A stretch of 64,000 nt of DNA from Peteryoungia rhizophila (GTDB lineage Bacteria; Pseudomonadota; Alphaproteobacteria; Rhizobiales; Rhizobiaceae): NCBI RefSeq assembly GCF_004912145.1, contig NZ_STGT01000002.1, positions 868,001 to 932,000 of the forward strand, in the 5' to 3' direction. The stretch's first letter is position 1. The number at the start of each line of letters is the position of its first letter. A program made the position numbers and the translations under genes. Of this stretch, positions 1 to 8,691 are shown one piece after another. The notes beneath the pieces are model-generated. The model had not been told where the DNA came from. It made no database searches and saw nothing but the letters and a program-made list of their open reading frames with translations.

Positions 1-534
1 GCCGCGGGCGCGGGCCTCGGCACCGAGCTGGCGGGAGAGTGGCGTCACGGCCTGGACCGGCGCGCCGATGATCGGCAGGAAGCGGATGCTGCCGGTCGCT
101 TGCGCTGCTGGTGGCAGAGCCGCCTGCTGGCTCTGGGTGGCTGCCTGTGCCGGCTGGGAGGGCTGGCGAACCGGCTGCTGCTGCGTTTGCTGTGGTGCGC
201 TCGGGAAGGCCTGGCTGTCTCCACCTTCGAGCGGTGCGGAGGCGGCCGGATTGCGCCCGCCCTGGGCGAGCGCCGCAGCCTGGGCCTCCAGCGAGTTCTG
301 CGGGCCGCGGACCGGCTCGCCATAGGCGCCGGGCTGACCGAGCGGAGCGCTCTGCACGGGCTGGCTGCCACCGGCAGGGGCGCCGAGTTGCTGGGAATAG
401 GTGGAAGGCTGGCTGCCGTCACCGACATCTGCGGGCGGCGTCAAGACGTCGGTGCTGTTGCAGCCGGCAAGCAGCATCAGCAAGCCGATGGATGCAGCCA
501 GGCCCCTGGATCGTCTGCGGGAATGTCTCACCAC
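1..534 (-). CDS. putative rhizobial lipoprotein, C-terminus cut by window edge
   Basis: The frame is open from a GTG at 534 to base 1 (178 codons, no stop). A purine-rich ribosome site (GGGGAAGGA) ends about six bases before the GTG. The N-terminus is basic (RHSRRRSR), followed by a hydrophobic stretch and a lipobox LLAGC, so it should be a lipoprotein processed by the Lgt/Lsp pathway; lgt lies a few kilobases away. After the Cys comes a low-complexity Gln/Pro/Ala-rich linker of about 120 residues, then the start of a folded part (SIRFLPIIGAPVQAVTPL). This resembles conserved hypothetical rhizobial lipoproteins of unknown function. The rest lies outside the window. Confidence 0.75.
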   Translation of the reverse strand, partial: MVRHSRRRSRGLAASIGLLMLLAGCNSTDVLTPPADVGDGSQPSTYSQQLGAPAGGSQPVQSAPLGQPGAYGEPVRGPQNSLEAQAAALAQGGRNPAASAPLEGGDSQAFPSAPQQTQQQPVRQPSQPAQAATQSQQAALPPAAQATGSIRFLPIIGAPVQAVTPLSRQLGAEARARG

Positions 535-627
535 GGCGGGTCCTTCCCCTTCACTCCTGTCACAATTAATGGGCCTAGCATGCTTTGCCTGTCAATTCCC
601 TGAATGGACAGGCAAAACCGCGTTGCA

Positions 628-1779
628 TCACAGGTTGATCAGGTCGAGCGGGTGGCGCGACAGGGCGCGAGGGCCCGTCTCCGTGGTCAGATAGGTGTGG
701 CCCACCGTCATGGCCGTTTCCCGATCGCTGTCCATGATTATCATATGCACGAAGAGAGTCATGTCGGCCGAGATCACCTCGGGATTGCCGGCGTGGAACA
801 TCTGGTGCTCCATCCAGGAGGGGGCGAAACGGGCGCCGACCGAGTAACCGCAGGCGTTGAAGCGATGGCGGGTCAGGCCACGGTCGTCCATGACCTTAGC
901 ATGAGCGTCGAAGACCTCGCCGAAGGTGTGGCCGGGGCGGAGCACGGCCTCGACCGCCTTCATGCCCTCGAGGGCAGCGGCATGCAGCTCCCGATGCCGT
1001 GCGGTCGGGTCGCCCACGAGGACGGTGCGCAGCATCGGGGCATGATAGTGGGCCGAGACGCCAGCCCATTCCAGCGTGAGTTGATCCGTCTGTGACAGGC
1101 GACGCCGGCCGGACTTGTAACGGCACAGCAGCGCGTCGGCGGCCGAGCCGATGACGAAGGGGTTGGCAGGATAGTCGCCGCCGCCGGCGAGGACGGCCGA
1201 TTGCATGGCGGCGAGGATGTCCGCCTCGTCCGCGTCCGGCGCGATCAGGGGCAGGGCGGCATCATAGGCGAGGTCGGCCAGTTCGGCGGCCTGGATGACC
1301 TTGGCGATCTCTGCCTGGGATTTCACCAGCCGCAGATTGCTGACCAGATAGGACGCGTCCGAAACCGTGCAGAAATTGGTGAGCTGGTTGTCGACGAGGC
1401 GCGCGACGCGGCCGGTCATGCCATGGGTGTCGTATTCGACGCCGACCCGCATGCCCAGGAGGTCCAGGTCACTGAGCAGGTTTCGCAAGTCGACGGCCGG
1501 GTCCGCATTCAGGCGGTCGACCCAGACGACGATGTTCTCGATCGTCGAGGTCTGCTTGGCCTGGCGCAGGTCTGGTGTCCGGGTGAGCAGCGTCAACGTG
1601 CCGTCCGCCTTGACCACCAGGGTCTGGAAGAAGCAGTAGCCGAAGCTGTCGAAACCGGTCAGCCAGTACATGCTCTCCTGGGCAAAGAGGAGCAGCGCAT
1701 CGAGCTTTTCCTCGGCCATGCGCGCCATCAGGCGGGCGCGGCGGGCGGAAAACTCGCTTTCGGTAAAGTGCAAGGCCAT
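628..1779 (-). CDS. creatinase/M24-like pita-bread hydrolase, probably metal-free
   Basis: This 383-residue protein has an N-terminal creatinase-type domain (about 10-150) and an M24 pita-bread domain (about 155-380). The five metal ligands of true M24 aminopeptidases are mostly missing. The first Asp position reads LTLEWAG, the second HAPMLRTV, the HGxGH motif is replaced by GYSVGARFAP, and the first Glu position is LFVHMII. That pattern is typical of metal-independent members such as creatinase and the ectoine hydrolase DoeA. Substrate unknown; a small amide or amidine bond is more likely than Xaa-Pro peptides. The ATG follows the pgeF stop by one base and its ribosome site GGAGG lies in the end of pgeF, so the two are translationally linked. 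Confidence 0.85.
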   Translation of the reverse strand: MALHFTESEFSARRARLMARMAEEKLDALLLFAQESMYWLTGFDSFGYCFFQTLVVKADGTLTLLTRTPDLRQAKQTSTIENIVVWVDRLNADPAVDLRNLLSDLDLLGMRVGVEYDTHGMTGRVARLVDNQLTNFCTVSDASYLVSNLRLVKSQAEIAKVIQAAELADLAYDAALPLIAPDADEADILAAMQSAVLAGGGDYPANPFVIGSAADALLCRYKSGRRRLSQTDQLTLEWAGVSAHYHAPMLRTVLVGDPTARHRELHAAALEGMKAVEAVLRPGHTFGEVFDAHAKVMDDRGLTRHRFNACGYSVGARFAPSWMEHQMFHAGNPEVISADMTLFVHMIIMDSDRETAMTVGHTYLTTETGPRALSRHPLDLINL

Positions 1780-1780
1780 C

Positions 1781-2575
1781 TCAGTCCTCCATCATCGCGA
1801 TCGCGGAAATCTGTCGCCCATAGTCGGGTTCTCCCGCATGGGTGGTCCGGCGATAGGAAAAGAACGTTTCAGGAGCCGCATAGGTGCATAGGCCGATGCT
1901 GTCGGCCGTCACACCCGCTTCGGTCAGGCGCCTGACGGTCAAGCCCGGCAGATCGAACATGGCATGGCCGGGTTTTGTGGATGCCGTGAAGAAGGCCTCG
2001 AAATCGCGGTTGGCCGCGAGGAAGCGATCGACGAATTCGGGGCCGACCTCGTAGCTGGCCTGGGAGATCGACGGGCCGAGCGTGGCGCGGATCTTGTCAC
2101 GCTTCGCGCCGAGCGCGATCATGGCGTCAACCGTGTTTTCCAGCACGCCGCCAAGGGCACCTTTCCAGCCGGCATGGGCCGCACCGATGACCCGGTTTTC
2201 CGGATCGGCGAACAGGATCGGACCACAATCCGCCGTCAGCACGCCGAGGACCACGCCGGGGCTCGCGGTGACCTGAGCATCGGCTTCAGGGCGGCTGCCG
2301 TCATAATCGGCGGTGACCAGCACGACGTCGGGCGAATGGACCTGGTGGGCGGTTGCGAGGCGTTCCAGCGGCAGGCCGAACCAGGCGCTGACGCGGCGGC
2401 GGTTTTCGAGAACCTTCTCAGGATCGTCATGCGAACCGAGACCGACATTCAGGCCGCGATAAATGCCTTCGGAGACGCCACCGCCGCGGGTGAAGAAGCC
2501 GTGGCGAATGCCGGCTGGGCCTGTGGCGTCGAGACTTTCGGCGGTGAGGGGGCGTGGCTGGTCGGCTGTGCTCAT
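1781..2575 (-). CDS. pgeF: peptidoglycan editing factor PgeF (YfiH / multicopper polyphenol oxidase family)
   Basis: This 264-residue protein is a full-length member of the YfiH/PgeF family. Its conserved metal/active-site residues are visible as AHQVHSPD (His about 80), TADCGP (Cys about 117) and AAHAGWKG (His about 134). Family members work in the cytoplasm and remove mis-incorporated L-Ser from muropeptide precursors; some show purine-nucleoside phosphorylase activity. I chose the ATG at 2575 because AGGAG sits seven bases upstream; an in-frame Met eight codons earlier lacks such a site. It follows the MidA-like methyltransferase gene after 132 bases and couples to the M24-like gene. Confidence 0.92.
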   Translation of the reverse strand: MSTADQPRPLTAESLDATGPAGIRHGFFTRGGGVSEGIYRGLNVGLGSHDDPEKVLENRRRVSAWFGLPLERLATAHQVHSPDVVLVTADYDGSRPEADAQVTASPGVVLGVLTADCGPILFADPENRVIGAAHAGWKGALGGVLENTVDAMIALGAKRDKIRATLGPSISQASYEVGPEFVDRFLAANRDFEAFFTASTKPGHAMFDLPGLTVRRLTEAGVTADSIGLCTYAAPETFFSYRRTTHAGEPDYGRQISAIAMMED

Positions 2576-2707
2576 GATTTGTCTCCTGAGCCTTGGCAAA
2601 TCACGCGTCTGCGATGCGGATGATGCGAAATGATTGGATTCAATCGGCTTTCTTTAAATTCGAGCCGTTCTGAATCGGCGCGATCGTGCAGATCGCGCAC
2701 CTCCCTG

Positions 2708-3808
2708 TCAATGCTTGGGCTTGAATGGCTGCAAATGGATCGCAGGCATGGAGACCGCCATGACTTTGAACAGTTCGCCCATATAGCCGTTGCCGGCACC
2801 GGCCAGACGATGCACCGCCTCGACGATTTGGGCCTGCATCGTCTCGTCCTTGTCGCGACCGAGGGACGCCGCCCGCTGCTCGATACCGAGCCCGACCAGG
2901 AAGTCGCCCTGGTGCATGCAGCCGTTGAGATGGACGCCGGCTGCAAGCGAGGTGCGTGCCAGGTTTTCGAAATCGACATGGCTTGTGAGGTCGGCATGGC
3001 CCGGATGGGCGAGCGGCGGGTCATATTCGTGGGCGCGCACGGCCTGCAGCGTGTCGCCATAGTTGGTGACCATGTGGCCGTAGTCGATGATAAGTGCCGT
3101 GCCATGATGCGCGATCAGGCGCTCGCAGATCGTCAGCATGACCGATTGGCGGGCAGGGGCCACCTCGAAGATTTCACCGTCGGCGGGGGGGCTGATGCCC
3201 TGTGGCAGCATGGCGGGATCGAGCGTGGCAACACCCAGCGTGAAGCAGAGCTCACCATTTTCATCCAGGCCGACCATGCGCTCGCGAAAGCCGTTCGGCG
3301 TCTTGACGAACTGCCGGATCGGAATCGCATCGAAGAGCTCATTGGCGGCGAGCAGTGTGAAGCCTTCGGGCACGCCGTCGAAGCTCTCGTGCCAGGAAAC
3401 CTTGTCGCCGTGAGAGGACAGGGTTTCCATCTGTGTGAGCTTGAGGAGAGCACTGGTCTCGACGAGATGCACGGTGGCGGTCTCGTAGAGATTGGGGGCT
3501 GCGCGGGCGATCACGCGCAGCATGTCGGTCATCATCGTGCCGCGGCCGGGGCCGATCTCGACGAGGCGTACGTCCCGGGGTTCGCCATGGCGCTGCCAGG
3601 TGTTGATCATGAAGATGCCGAGCATTTCACCGAAAAGCTGGCTGACTTCAGGTGCGGTGACGAAATCTCCGTCCCGGCCGAAGGGATTTCGGGTGCGGTA
3701 ATAGCCGTGTTCGGGATCGGCGAGGCAGAGCGCGAAGTAATCGGTGATGCTGATCGGGCCATTGGCCGATATCAGCGACTTGATCTTCTCGGCGAGTGGT
3801 GTGGCCAT
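2708..3808 (-). CDS. MidA/NDUFAF7-type SAM-dependent protein arginine methyltransferase
   Basis: This 366-residue class I methyltransferase belongs to the DUF185 family. The SAM-binding motif LVEIGPGRGTMM lies around residue 84, followed by HLVETS and the acidic AANELFDAIP motif typical of NDUFAF7. In mitochondria NDUFAF7 dimethylates an arginine of the complex I subunit NDUFS2; the bacterial counterpart is inferred to act on NuoD, which is not tested here. It lies ten bases downstream of lgt on the same strand, a linkage common in alphaproteobacteria, and is probably cotranscribed with lgt and pgeF. Confidence 0.9.
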   Translation of the reverse strand: MATPLAEKIKSLISANGPISITDYFALCLADPEHGYYRTRNPFGRDGDFVTAPEVSQLFGEMLGIFMINTWQRHGEPRDVRLVEIGPGRGTMMTDMLRVIARAAPNLYETATVHLVETSALLKLTQMETLSSHGDKVSWHESFDGVPEGFTLLAANELFDAIPIRQFVKTPNGFRERMVGLDENGELCFTLGVATLDPAMLPQGISPPADGEIFEVAPARQSVMLTICERLIAHHGTALIIDYGHMVTNYGDTLQAVRAHEYDPPLAHPGHADLTSHVDFENLARTSLAAGVHLNGCMHQGDFLVGLGIEQRAASLGRDKDETMQAQIVEAVHRLAGAGNGYMGELFKVMAVSMPAIHLQPFKPKH

Positions 3809-3817
3809 CGGCGCTCC

Positions 3818-4666
3818 TCAGCCTTGCGTCGCAGGGGTGGCGCGTCCAGCCCGCATGAAGATGACGACCCCGATCAGCAGCATGGGCAGCGACAGGACCA
3901 TGCCCATGGTTAGCCAGCCGCCGAAAAGATAGCCGAGCTGGACGTCAGGCTCGCGGAAGAACTCGACAAAGATGCGGGCGGCCGCATAGCCGGCGACGAA
4001 GATGCCCGTGATGCGGCCAGGTGCGGCCAAGGCGCCGAAGGAACGGGCGAGGACCTGGAGCACGATCAGCAGGACGAGGCCTTCAAGGGCTGCTTCGTAA
4101 AGCTGGCTCGGATGACGCGGGAAGGGACCTCCGGTCGGGAAGGCCATGGCCCATGGCACATCGGCCGGGCGACCCCAGAGTTCGCCGTTGATGAAGTTTG
4201 CGATGCGGCCGAAGAGCAGGCCGAGCGGTACGACACTCGCCACGAGATCGAACAGGCTCCAGAGGCGGATCTGATGCTTGCGGGCGAAAAGGACCATGGC
4301 GAGCGTGGCGCCGATGAAGCCGCCATGGAAGGACATGCCGCCGTTCCACACCTCGATCGCGCGCATCGGATTGGCCGCAACCGAAGCGAAGTCGTAGAAG
4401 AAAATATAACCGATGCGGCCGCCGGCGACGACCCCGATCGCTGCCCAGAGGATGAAGTCGTCGATCTGCTGCAGGGTCGCCGGTGCCTGGCCGTTCGGCC
4501 AGAGATGTGGGCGTTTCAGCAAGTCGCGGGCGATCATCCAGCCGATCAGAATGCCGGCGACATAGGCCAGCCCATACCAATGGACCGCCAGCGGTCCGAT
4601 CGAGAAGGCGACCGGGTCGATCGCGGGAAAGGATACGGCGGCGAAAAGGTCCAGAACTGACAACAA
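3818..4666 (-). CDS. lgt: prolipoprotein diacylglyceryl transferase Lgt
   Basis: Lgt transfers diacylglycerol from phosphatidylglycerol to the lipobox Cys of prolipoproteins in the inner membrane. The 282-residue protein has about seven hydrophobic segments and the family signatures [10 protein letters not shown] near the N-terminus, [19 protein letters not shown] and the core [15 protein letters not shown] (Arg/Asn/Glu). The start is an unusual TTG at 4666; the next codon is also TTG, and no in-frame ATG lies nearby, so the start could shift by one codon. It is the first gene of the leftward lgt, methyltransferase, pgeF, M24 run, and the divergent ubiK-like gene shares the upstream region. 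Confidence 0.95.
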   Translation of the reverse strand: MLSVLDLFAAVSFPAIDPVAFSIGPLAVHWYGLAYVAGILIGWMIARDLLKRPHLWPNGQAPATLQQIDDFILWAAIGVVAGGRIGYIFFYDFASVAANPMRAIEVWNGGMSFHGGFIGATLAMVLFARKHQIRLWSLFDLVASVVPLGLLFGRIANFINGELWGRPADVPWAMAFPTGGPFPRHPSQLYEAALEGLVLLIVLQVLARSFGALAAPGRITGIFVAGYAAARIFVEFFREPDVQLGYLFGGWLTMGMVLSLPMLLIGVVIFMRAGRATPATQG

Positions 4667-4856
4667 TGGAGTACTTTCGTTAATGCTGCTGGAAAATGGC
4701 GTTGCGCATTGGCACGGTCAAGATGGAATCGGGCCGTCTGCGACACCGTCAACCACCTTTATATGCCGTTGCCGTCTTGCATGGCGGCGGATCTGGTCCT
4801 ACCTCCTTCACCAAGGGTTCAATCCCAGTCCGCTGTCTGCTTGAGAGGAGTTTTCC

Positions 4857-5117
4857 ATGTCGACCGGCCCCAACCGTATTCTCGATGATTTCGCCAAGTT
4901 GATGACCGATGCCGCCGGCGCCGCCCAGGGCGTTCGCAAGGAAGTGGAAACCGCCTTCCACGCCCAGGCCGAGCGCTGGCTGAACAGCATGGACCTCGTC
5001 AAGCGCGAGGAGTTCGACGTGGTGCGTGAGATGGCGCTGAAGGCGCGTGAGGAGAATGATGCTCTTCAGAAGCGCCTCGAGGCTCTGGAAGCGCAGCTTT
5101 CGGCCCAGGCCAAGTAA
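4857..5117 (+). CDS. ubiK: accessory factor UbiK family protein (BMFP domain)
   Basis: This small 86-residue protein has an amphipathic N-terminal helix (RILDDFAKLMTDAAGAAQGV) and a C-terminal coiled coil (about 50-83, REENDALQKRLEALEAQL). That is the BMFP/YqiC architecture. In enterobacteria UbiK binds the ubiquinone-biosynthesis complex as a trimer and may link it to the membrane; the brucella homologue was named membrane fusogenic protein. The start has a clear AGGAG seven bases upstream. The gene is monocistronic, divergent from lgt and closed by a hairpin terminator. Confidence 0.88.
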   Translation: MSTGPNRILDDFAKLMTDAAGAAQGVRKEVETAFHAQAERWLNSMDLVKREEFDVVREMALKAREENDALQKRLEALEAQLSAQAK

Positions 5118-5168
5118 GTCGCCCGTCCCCTTTTCGGGGCGCGTCGGTTGTCGTTATCAGATCTGGCG

Positions 5169-5200
5169 AAGACCCATTGCCTGTGGCTTTGGGTCTTTTT
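5169..5200 (+). terminator. intrinsic terminator of the ubiK-like gene
   Basis: The arms AAGACCCA and TGGGTCTT enclose an inner GCC-TGT-GGC mini-stem. Five T residues overlap and follow the 3' arm. The hairpin starts 51 bases after the stop codon. Confidence 0.8.
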
Positions 5201-5560
5201 GCGTTTTCAGCACCTTGACCGGTCAATTCGAGGCCGCCTGCGACGAAAAAAATGCAGCTTGTGGACAGGTGCCAAAAAGCCAATCGCCAGAGTCGCTTAT
5301 GGGGTGATGCAAAGGCGATTCTAAAAGCGCCATCCACAGGCGTGTAGGCCAAATGTGGCGATGGGGGCTGGTGCTGGCCCCTCACGATTATACACTGATT
5401 TTCAACGATGATTCTGAGTGGTGCCGCGTAAGTTTCGGGCAGGGTGCGTGTTCTACCCTGGGGTCCTTCGGAATCGTTTTCAGTAATTTCCGGTTCAGGT
5501 GTCCGAGTGGCCCGGCGGTTTGCCGGGTGCCCGTATTCATTCCGGTCAAGAAGGTGATGC
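5201..5560. other. intergenic region between the ubiK terminator and the YbjN gene
   Basis: These 360 bases contain no convincing gene. They should hold the promoter of the YbjN-proC-csaA operon. GATTC (GANTC, the CcrM methylation site) occurs at least twice, near 5318 and 5410. A tRNA-like phrase near 5500 (GGTGTCCGAGTGG) does not extend into a cloverleaf. Confidence 0.5.
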
Positions 5561-6061
5561 ATGAGCCTCATGGAAATCGAAGTCGAACGCCAGTCAAACC
5601 CGGTCGACATGATCGAGTTTGTTGCGGCGACCAATGACTGGTCGTTCGAACGTTCGGGCGAAGACGAAATCGCAATGACCGTCGAGGGGCGCTGGGCCGA
5701 CTATCATGTCTCCTTCTCCTGGATGGAGGAGTTCGAGGCGCTGCATCTGGCGTCCGCCTTCGATCTGAAGATCCCCGAGAACCGTCTCAACGAAGTCATC
5801 AAGCTACTCTCCTACATCAATGGTCAGGTCCTGATGGGGCATTTCGACCTGTGGCGGAACGAGGATGTGGTGATCTTCCGCCAGTCGCTGCTGCTCGCCG
5901 GCGGTGCCGAGCCGACCAATCGCCAGGTCGAAGTTCTGCTCTCCTCCGCGGTCGACGCATGCGAGGCCTATTATCAGGCATTCCAGTTCGTCGTATGGTC
6001 CGGTGTCGACGCCAAGAGCGCAATGGATGCCGTTCTCTTCGAGACGGTCGGAGAAGCCTGA
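5561..6061 (+). CDS. YbjN domain-containing protein
   Basis: The 166-residue acidic protein matches the YbjN fold (T3SS chaperone-like). Around residue 80 it has the conserved stretch RLNEVIKLLSYINGQVLMGH, then WRNEDVVIFRQSLLL. Biochemical role unknown; E. coli YbjN affects motility and stress responses, but that cannot be transferred here. In rhizobia this gene commonly precedes proC, as here: the TGA is followed after two bases by the proC ATG. The start has AAGG seven bases upstream. It is the first gene of the YbjN-proC-csaA operon. Confidence 0.88.
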   Translation: MSLMEIEVERQSNPVDMIEFVAATNDWSFERSGEDEIAMTVEGRWADYHVSFSWMEEFEALHLASAFDLKIPENRLNEVIKLLSYINGQVLMGHFDLWRNEDVVIFRQSLLLAGGAEPTNRQVEVLLSSAVDACEAYYQAFQFVVWSGVDAKSAMDAVLFETVGEA

Positions 6062-6063
6062 GC

Positions 6064-6882
6064 ATGACGAATGCCGCATTCGGACAGATCGTCCTGGTCG
6101 GAGCCGGCAATATGGGCGGCGCGATGCTGGCCGGCTGGCTGAAAAGCGGTGTCCCCGGGTCGTCGGTGACAGTGCTCGATCCCGGTCCGTCCGAAAAGAT
6201 GATGGCTGTCATCAACGACGCCGGCGCGCAGCATTCTGTCACGCCTCCGGATGGACTGGTCGCCGATATCCTCTTCCTCGCCCTGAAGCCGCAGGTGATG
6301 GATGCCGTGCTTCCGGGCCTGAAATCCCTCGTCGGTGCGCAGTCGACAGTGGTCTCCGTCGCGGCCGGCAAGACGATTGCCTCGATGGAAGGCCATCTCG
6401 GCAAGTCGGCCATGGTGCGTGCCATGCCGAACACGCCTGCCATGGTTGGGCGCGGCGTCACCGGCGCCTTCGCCAATGCGGCCGTTTCCGGCATCCAGCG
6501 TGACATCGTACATCGTCTGCTCCAGGTCTCTGGTCCTGTCGAATGGGTGACGAGTGAAGCAGACATCAATGCCGTGACCGCAGTCTCGGGCAGCGGTCCG
6601 GCCTATGTATTCTATCTCGTCGAATGCATGGCAGAGGCGGGCCGCAAAGCCGGCCTGCCGGCGGACCTCGCCATGCGCCTCGCACGAGAAACGGTCGCGG
6701 GGGCTGGTGAACTTATGCACCAGTCCCCCGACCCGGCTGCCCAGCTGCGCAAGAATGTGACCTCTCCCGGCGGTACGACGGCGGCAGCACTCTCCGTGCT
6801 GATGGCCGAAGACGGCATGCAGCCGCTGTTCGATCAGGCGATCGAGGCGGCACGCAAGCGGGCCGAGGAACTGGCAGAGTGA
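6064..6882 (+). CDS. proC: pyrroline-5-carboxylate reductase
   Basis: ProC reduces 1-pyrroline-5-carboxylate to L-proline with NAD(P)H, the last step of proline synthesis, in the cytosol. The 272-residue protein opens with the Rossmann motif [13 protein letters not shown]. It also has [17 protein letters not shown] and the C-terminal family signature near [13 protein letters not shown] and [14 protein letters not shown]. The ATG at 6064 is used because it follows the YbjN stop directly and starts the Rossmann strand within ten residues. The stop overlaps the GTG of csaA by four bases. Confidence 0.96.
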   Translation: MTNAAFGQIVLVGAGNMGGAMLAGWLKSGVPGSSVTVLDPGPSEKMMAVINDAGAQHSVTPPDGLVADILFLALKPQVMDAVLPGLKSLVGAQSTVVSVAAGKTIASMEGHLGKSAMVRAMPNTPAMVGRGVTGAFANAAVSGIQRDIVHRLLQVSGPVEWVTSEADINAVTAVSGSGPAYVFYLVECMAEAGRKAGLPADLAMRLARETVAGAGELMHQSPDPAAQLRKNVTSPGGTTAAALSVLMAEDGMQPLFDQAIEAARKRAEELAE

Positions 6883-7223
6883 GCGGATCCGAGATCACCT
6901 TTGCCGACTTCGAGAAGGTCGATGTTCGCGTCGGCACGATCGTCGAAGTCGAGGAGTTTCCCGAGGCGCGCAAGCCGGCTTTCAAGTTGAAGATCGATTT
7001 CGGCCCCGAGATCGGAATCAAGAAATCGTCGGCGCAGATCACCGTGCATTATACGCCAGAGACGCTGGTCGGGCGGCAGGTGCTTGGTGTCGTCAACTTT
7101 CCGCCGCGCCAGATCGGGCCGTTTCGCTCCGAGGTTCTGACGCTCGGCTTCGAGGATGCCAATGGCGCAATCGTGCTGGCGGCGGTCGAGCAGCCGGTGG
7201 CAAACGGCAAGAAGCTAATGTGA
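6879..7223 (+). CDS. csaA: tRNA-binding protein CsaA
   Basis: This 114-residue protein is a stand-alone OB-fold tRNA-binding domain with the motifs [24 protein letters not shown] and [17 protein letters not shown]. These match CsaA, a dimeric protein with chaperone-like or tRNA-binding activity. It starts with GTG inside a GTGA overlap with the proC stop, so translation is probably coupled. It ends the operon and is followed at once by a strong terminator. Confidence 0.95.
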   Translation: MSGSEITFADFEKVDVRVGTIVEVEEFPEARKPAFKLKIDFGPEIGIKKSSAQITVHYTPETLVGRQVLGVVNFPPRQIGPFRSEVLTLGFEDANGAIVLAAVEQPVANGKKLM

Positions 7224-7228
7224 TTTAC

Positions 7229-7248
7229 GGGGCCTTCGGGCCCCTTTT
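7229..7248 (+). terminator. intrinsic terminator of the YbjN-proC-csaA operon
   Basis: A perfect six-base-pair GGGGCC/GGCCCC stem with a stable TTCG tetraloop is followed by TTTT, six bases after the csaA stop. It separates csaA from the convergent histidine kinase gene. Confidence 0.88.
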
Positions 7249-7264
7249 CAATTCAGGGTCGAAC

Positions 7265-8647
7265 TCAGACCGGGACGCGGATGATGGCGCGCAGGCCGCC
7301 GAGTGGGCTGTCTTCCAGCGTGACATTGCCGCCGTGGCTGCGCGCGATGTCGCGGGCGATGGCGAGGCCCAGGCCCGTGCCCGATGCGTCGAGGTTACGT
7401 GCCTCGTCGAGGCGGTAGAAGGGCTTGAATACGTCGTCGCGCGCCTCCTTCGGGATCCCGGGACCATCGTCGTCGAATGTGATCACCAGCCATTTCGCCG
7501 TGTGTCTGGCATCGATATCGAGGCGGTGCGCGTAGCGGCGGGCGTTCGATGCGAGGTTGTTGACCAGACGCGTGAAGGCATTGGGACGGACATAGACCAG
7601 GGGATCGCCTTCGAGCTTCCAGGTGAGCTTTCGGTCATGCAGTGCGAAGTCCGCTTCGACCCGTTCGAAGAGTTCGCCGAGGTCGAGCCTGCCGACGTCC
7701 TCTTCCACCTCTCCCTTGGCGAAATCCAGATAGCCTTCGAGCATGCTCTGCATGTCGTCGATATCCTGGTTCAGGTTGTCGAGTTCCGGCCCGTCGCCGG
7801 CGAGCGCCAGTTGCAGGCGGAAACGCGTGAGGATGGTGCGCAGGTCGTGGCTGACGCCTGCCAGCATGGCAGTGCGCTGTTCCATCTGGCGCTCGATGCG
7901 CTCGCGCATGAGGATAAAGGCGAGGCCGGCGCGGCGCACTTCGTCGGCGCCGCGCGGCGAGAAGCCTTCCGACAAGCGCTGGCCCTTGCCGAAGCTTTCG
8001 GCCGCGTTCGCCAGTGCCGTGATCGGGCGGATCTGGCCACGCAGGAAGAGGATGGAGATGACGATCAGCACGAGCGCCGTTGAGACCATCCAGACGAGGA
8101 AGATATGGGTGTTGGACGCATAGGCCGAATTGCGCGAGGCAAAGATGCGTATGGTCTGATCGTCGAGTGCGATGCGGATCTCGACCAGGCGTGAGGTGCC
8201 GACCGTGTCGATCCAGAAGGGGCGGCGGATCTGTTCGGCGATCTCGTCGGAGAGGATCTGGTCGAGGATGGAGAAGAAGGGCCGCGGGCGGGGCGAGGGG
8301 AGCTCCGTGCCCGGTTCGAGCGAGACGATCAGGTTCAGGCGATTGGCCGCCACGTTGACGATCTTGTCGAAGTCCTCTCTCTCTGGGTAGAGCTCGATCA
8401 GTTCGATCACCGCCGAGATGTCGCGGGTGACGGCCTCCGAGAGGCGCTCGGTGACCAGCTGCCAGTGTCGTTCCATGAAGACGAAGGCAACGACGGTCTG
8501 CAGGATCAGCATCGGCAGGATGATGATGAGCAGCGAACGAGCATAGAGACCGGTCGGCAGACGGTGCCGCAGCCAGCGCAACATGCCCGACAGGCCGCTT
8601 GCCGGGCTGCGGTCCTGATCGCGACGGATCTGATCGAACAGCGTCAT
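7265..8647 (-). CDS. EnvZ-like sensor histidine kinase
   Basis: This 460-residue inner-membrane kinase has a first membrane segment at about 36-58, a periplasmic sensor of about 120 residues without a recognised domain, a second segment at about 182-203 and a HAMP region. The phospho-acceptor motif GVSHDLRTILTRFRL carries His267. The ATPase has an N-box (LVNNLASNARRYA), FDDDGPGIP, FKPFYR and GTGLGLAIA. It lies 44 bases downstream of the OmpR-type regulator and should be its partner. The input signal is unknown. Confidence 0.93.
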   Translation of the reverse strand: MTLFDQIRRDQDRSPASGLSGMLRWLRHRLPTGLYARSLLIIILPMLILQTVVAFVFMERHWQLVTERLSEAVTRDISAVIELIELYPEREDFDKIVNVAANRLNLIVSLEPGTELPSPRPRPFFSILDQILSDEIAEQIRRPFWIDTVGTSRLVEIRIALDDQTIRIFASRNSAYASNTHIFLVWMVSTALVLIVISILFLRGQIRPITALANAAESFGKGQRLSEGFSPRGADEVRRAGLAFILMRERIERQMEQRTAMLAGVSHDLRTILTRFRLQLALAGDGPELDNLNQDIDDMQSMLEGYLDFAKGEVEEDVGRLDLGELFERVEADFALHDRKLTWKLEGDPLVYVRPNAFTRLVNNLASNARRYAHRLDIDARHTAKWLVITFDDDGPGIPKEARDDVFKPFYRLDEARNLDASGTGLGLAIARDIARSHGGNVTLEDSPLGGLRAIIRVPV

Positions 8648-8691
8648 CTACCACTACTTCCCCGGCGCATCACGCGCCGTCGCCTAAGGCT

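Noticed and set aside
5490..5540. tRNA-like phrase GGTGTCCGAGTGG
   Set aside because: No acceptor stem, anticodon stem or TTCNANNC loop could be built around it.
4999..5634. 211-codon minus-strand open frame across the ubiK-YbjN gap
   Set aside because: It overlaps both well-supported genes, has no family-like motif and is rich in Arg/Pro/Thr as expected of an antisense frame in G+C-rich DNA.
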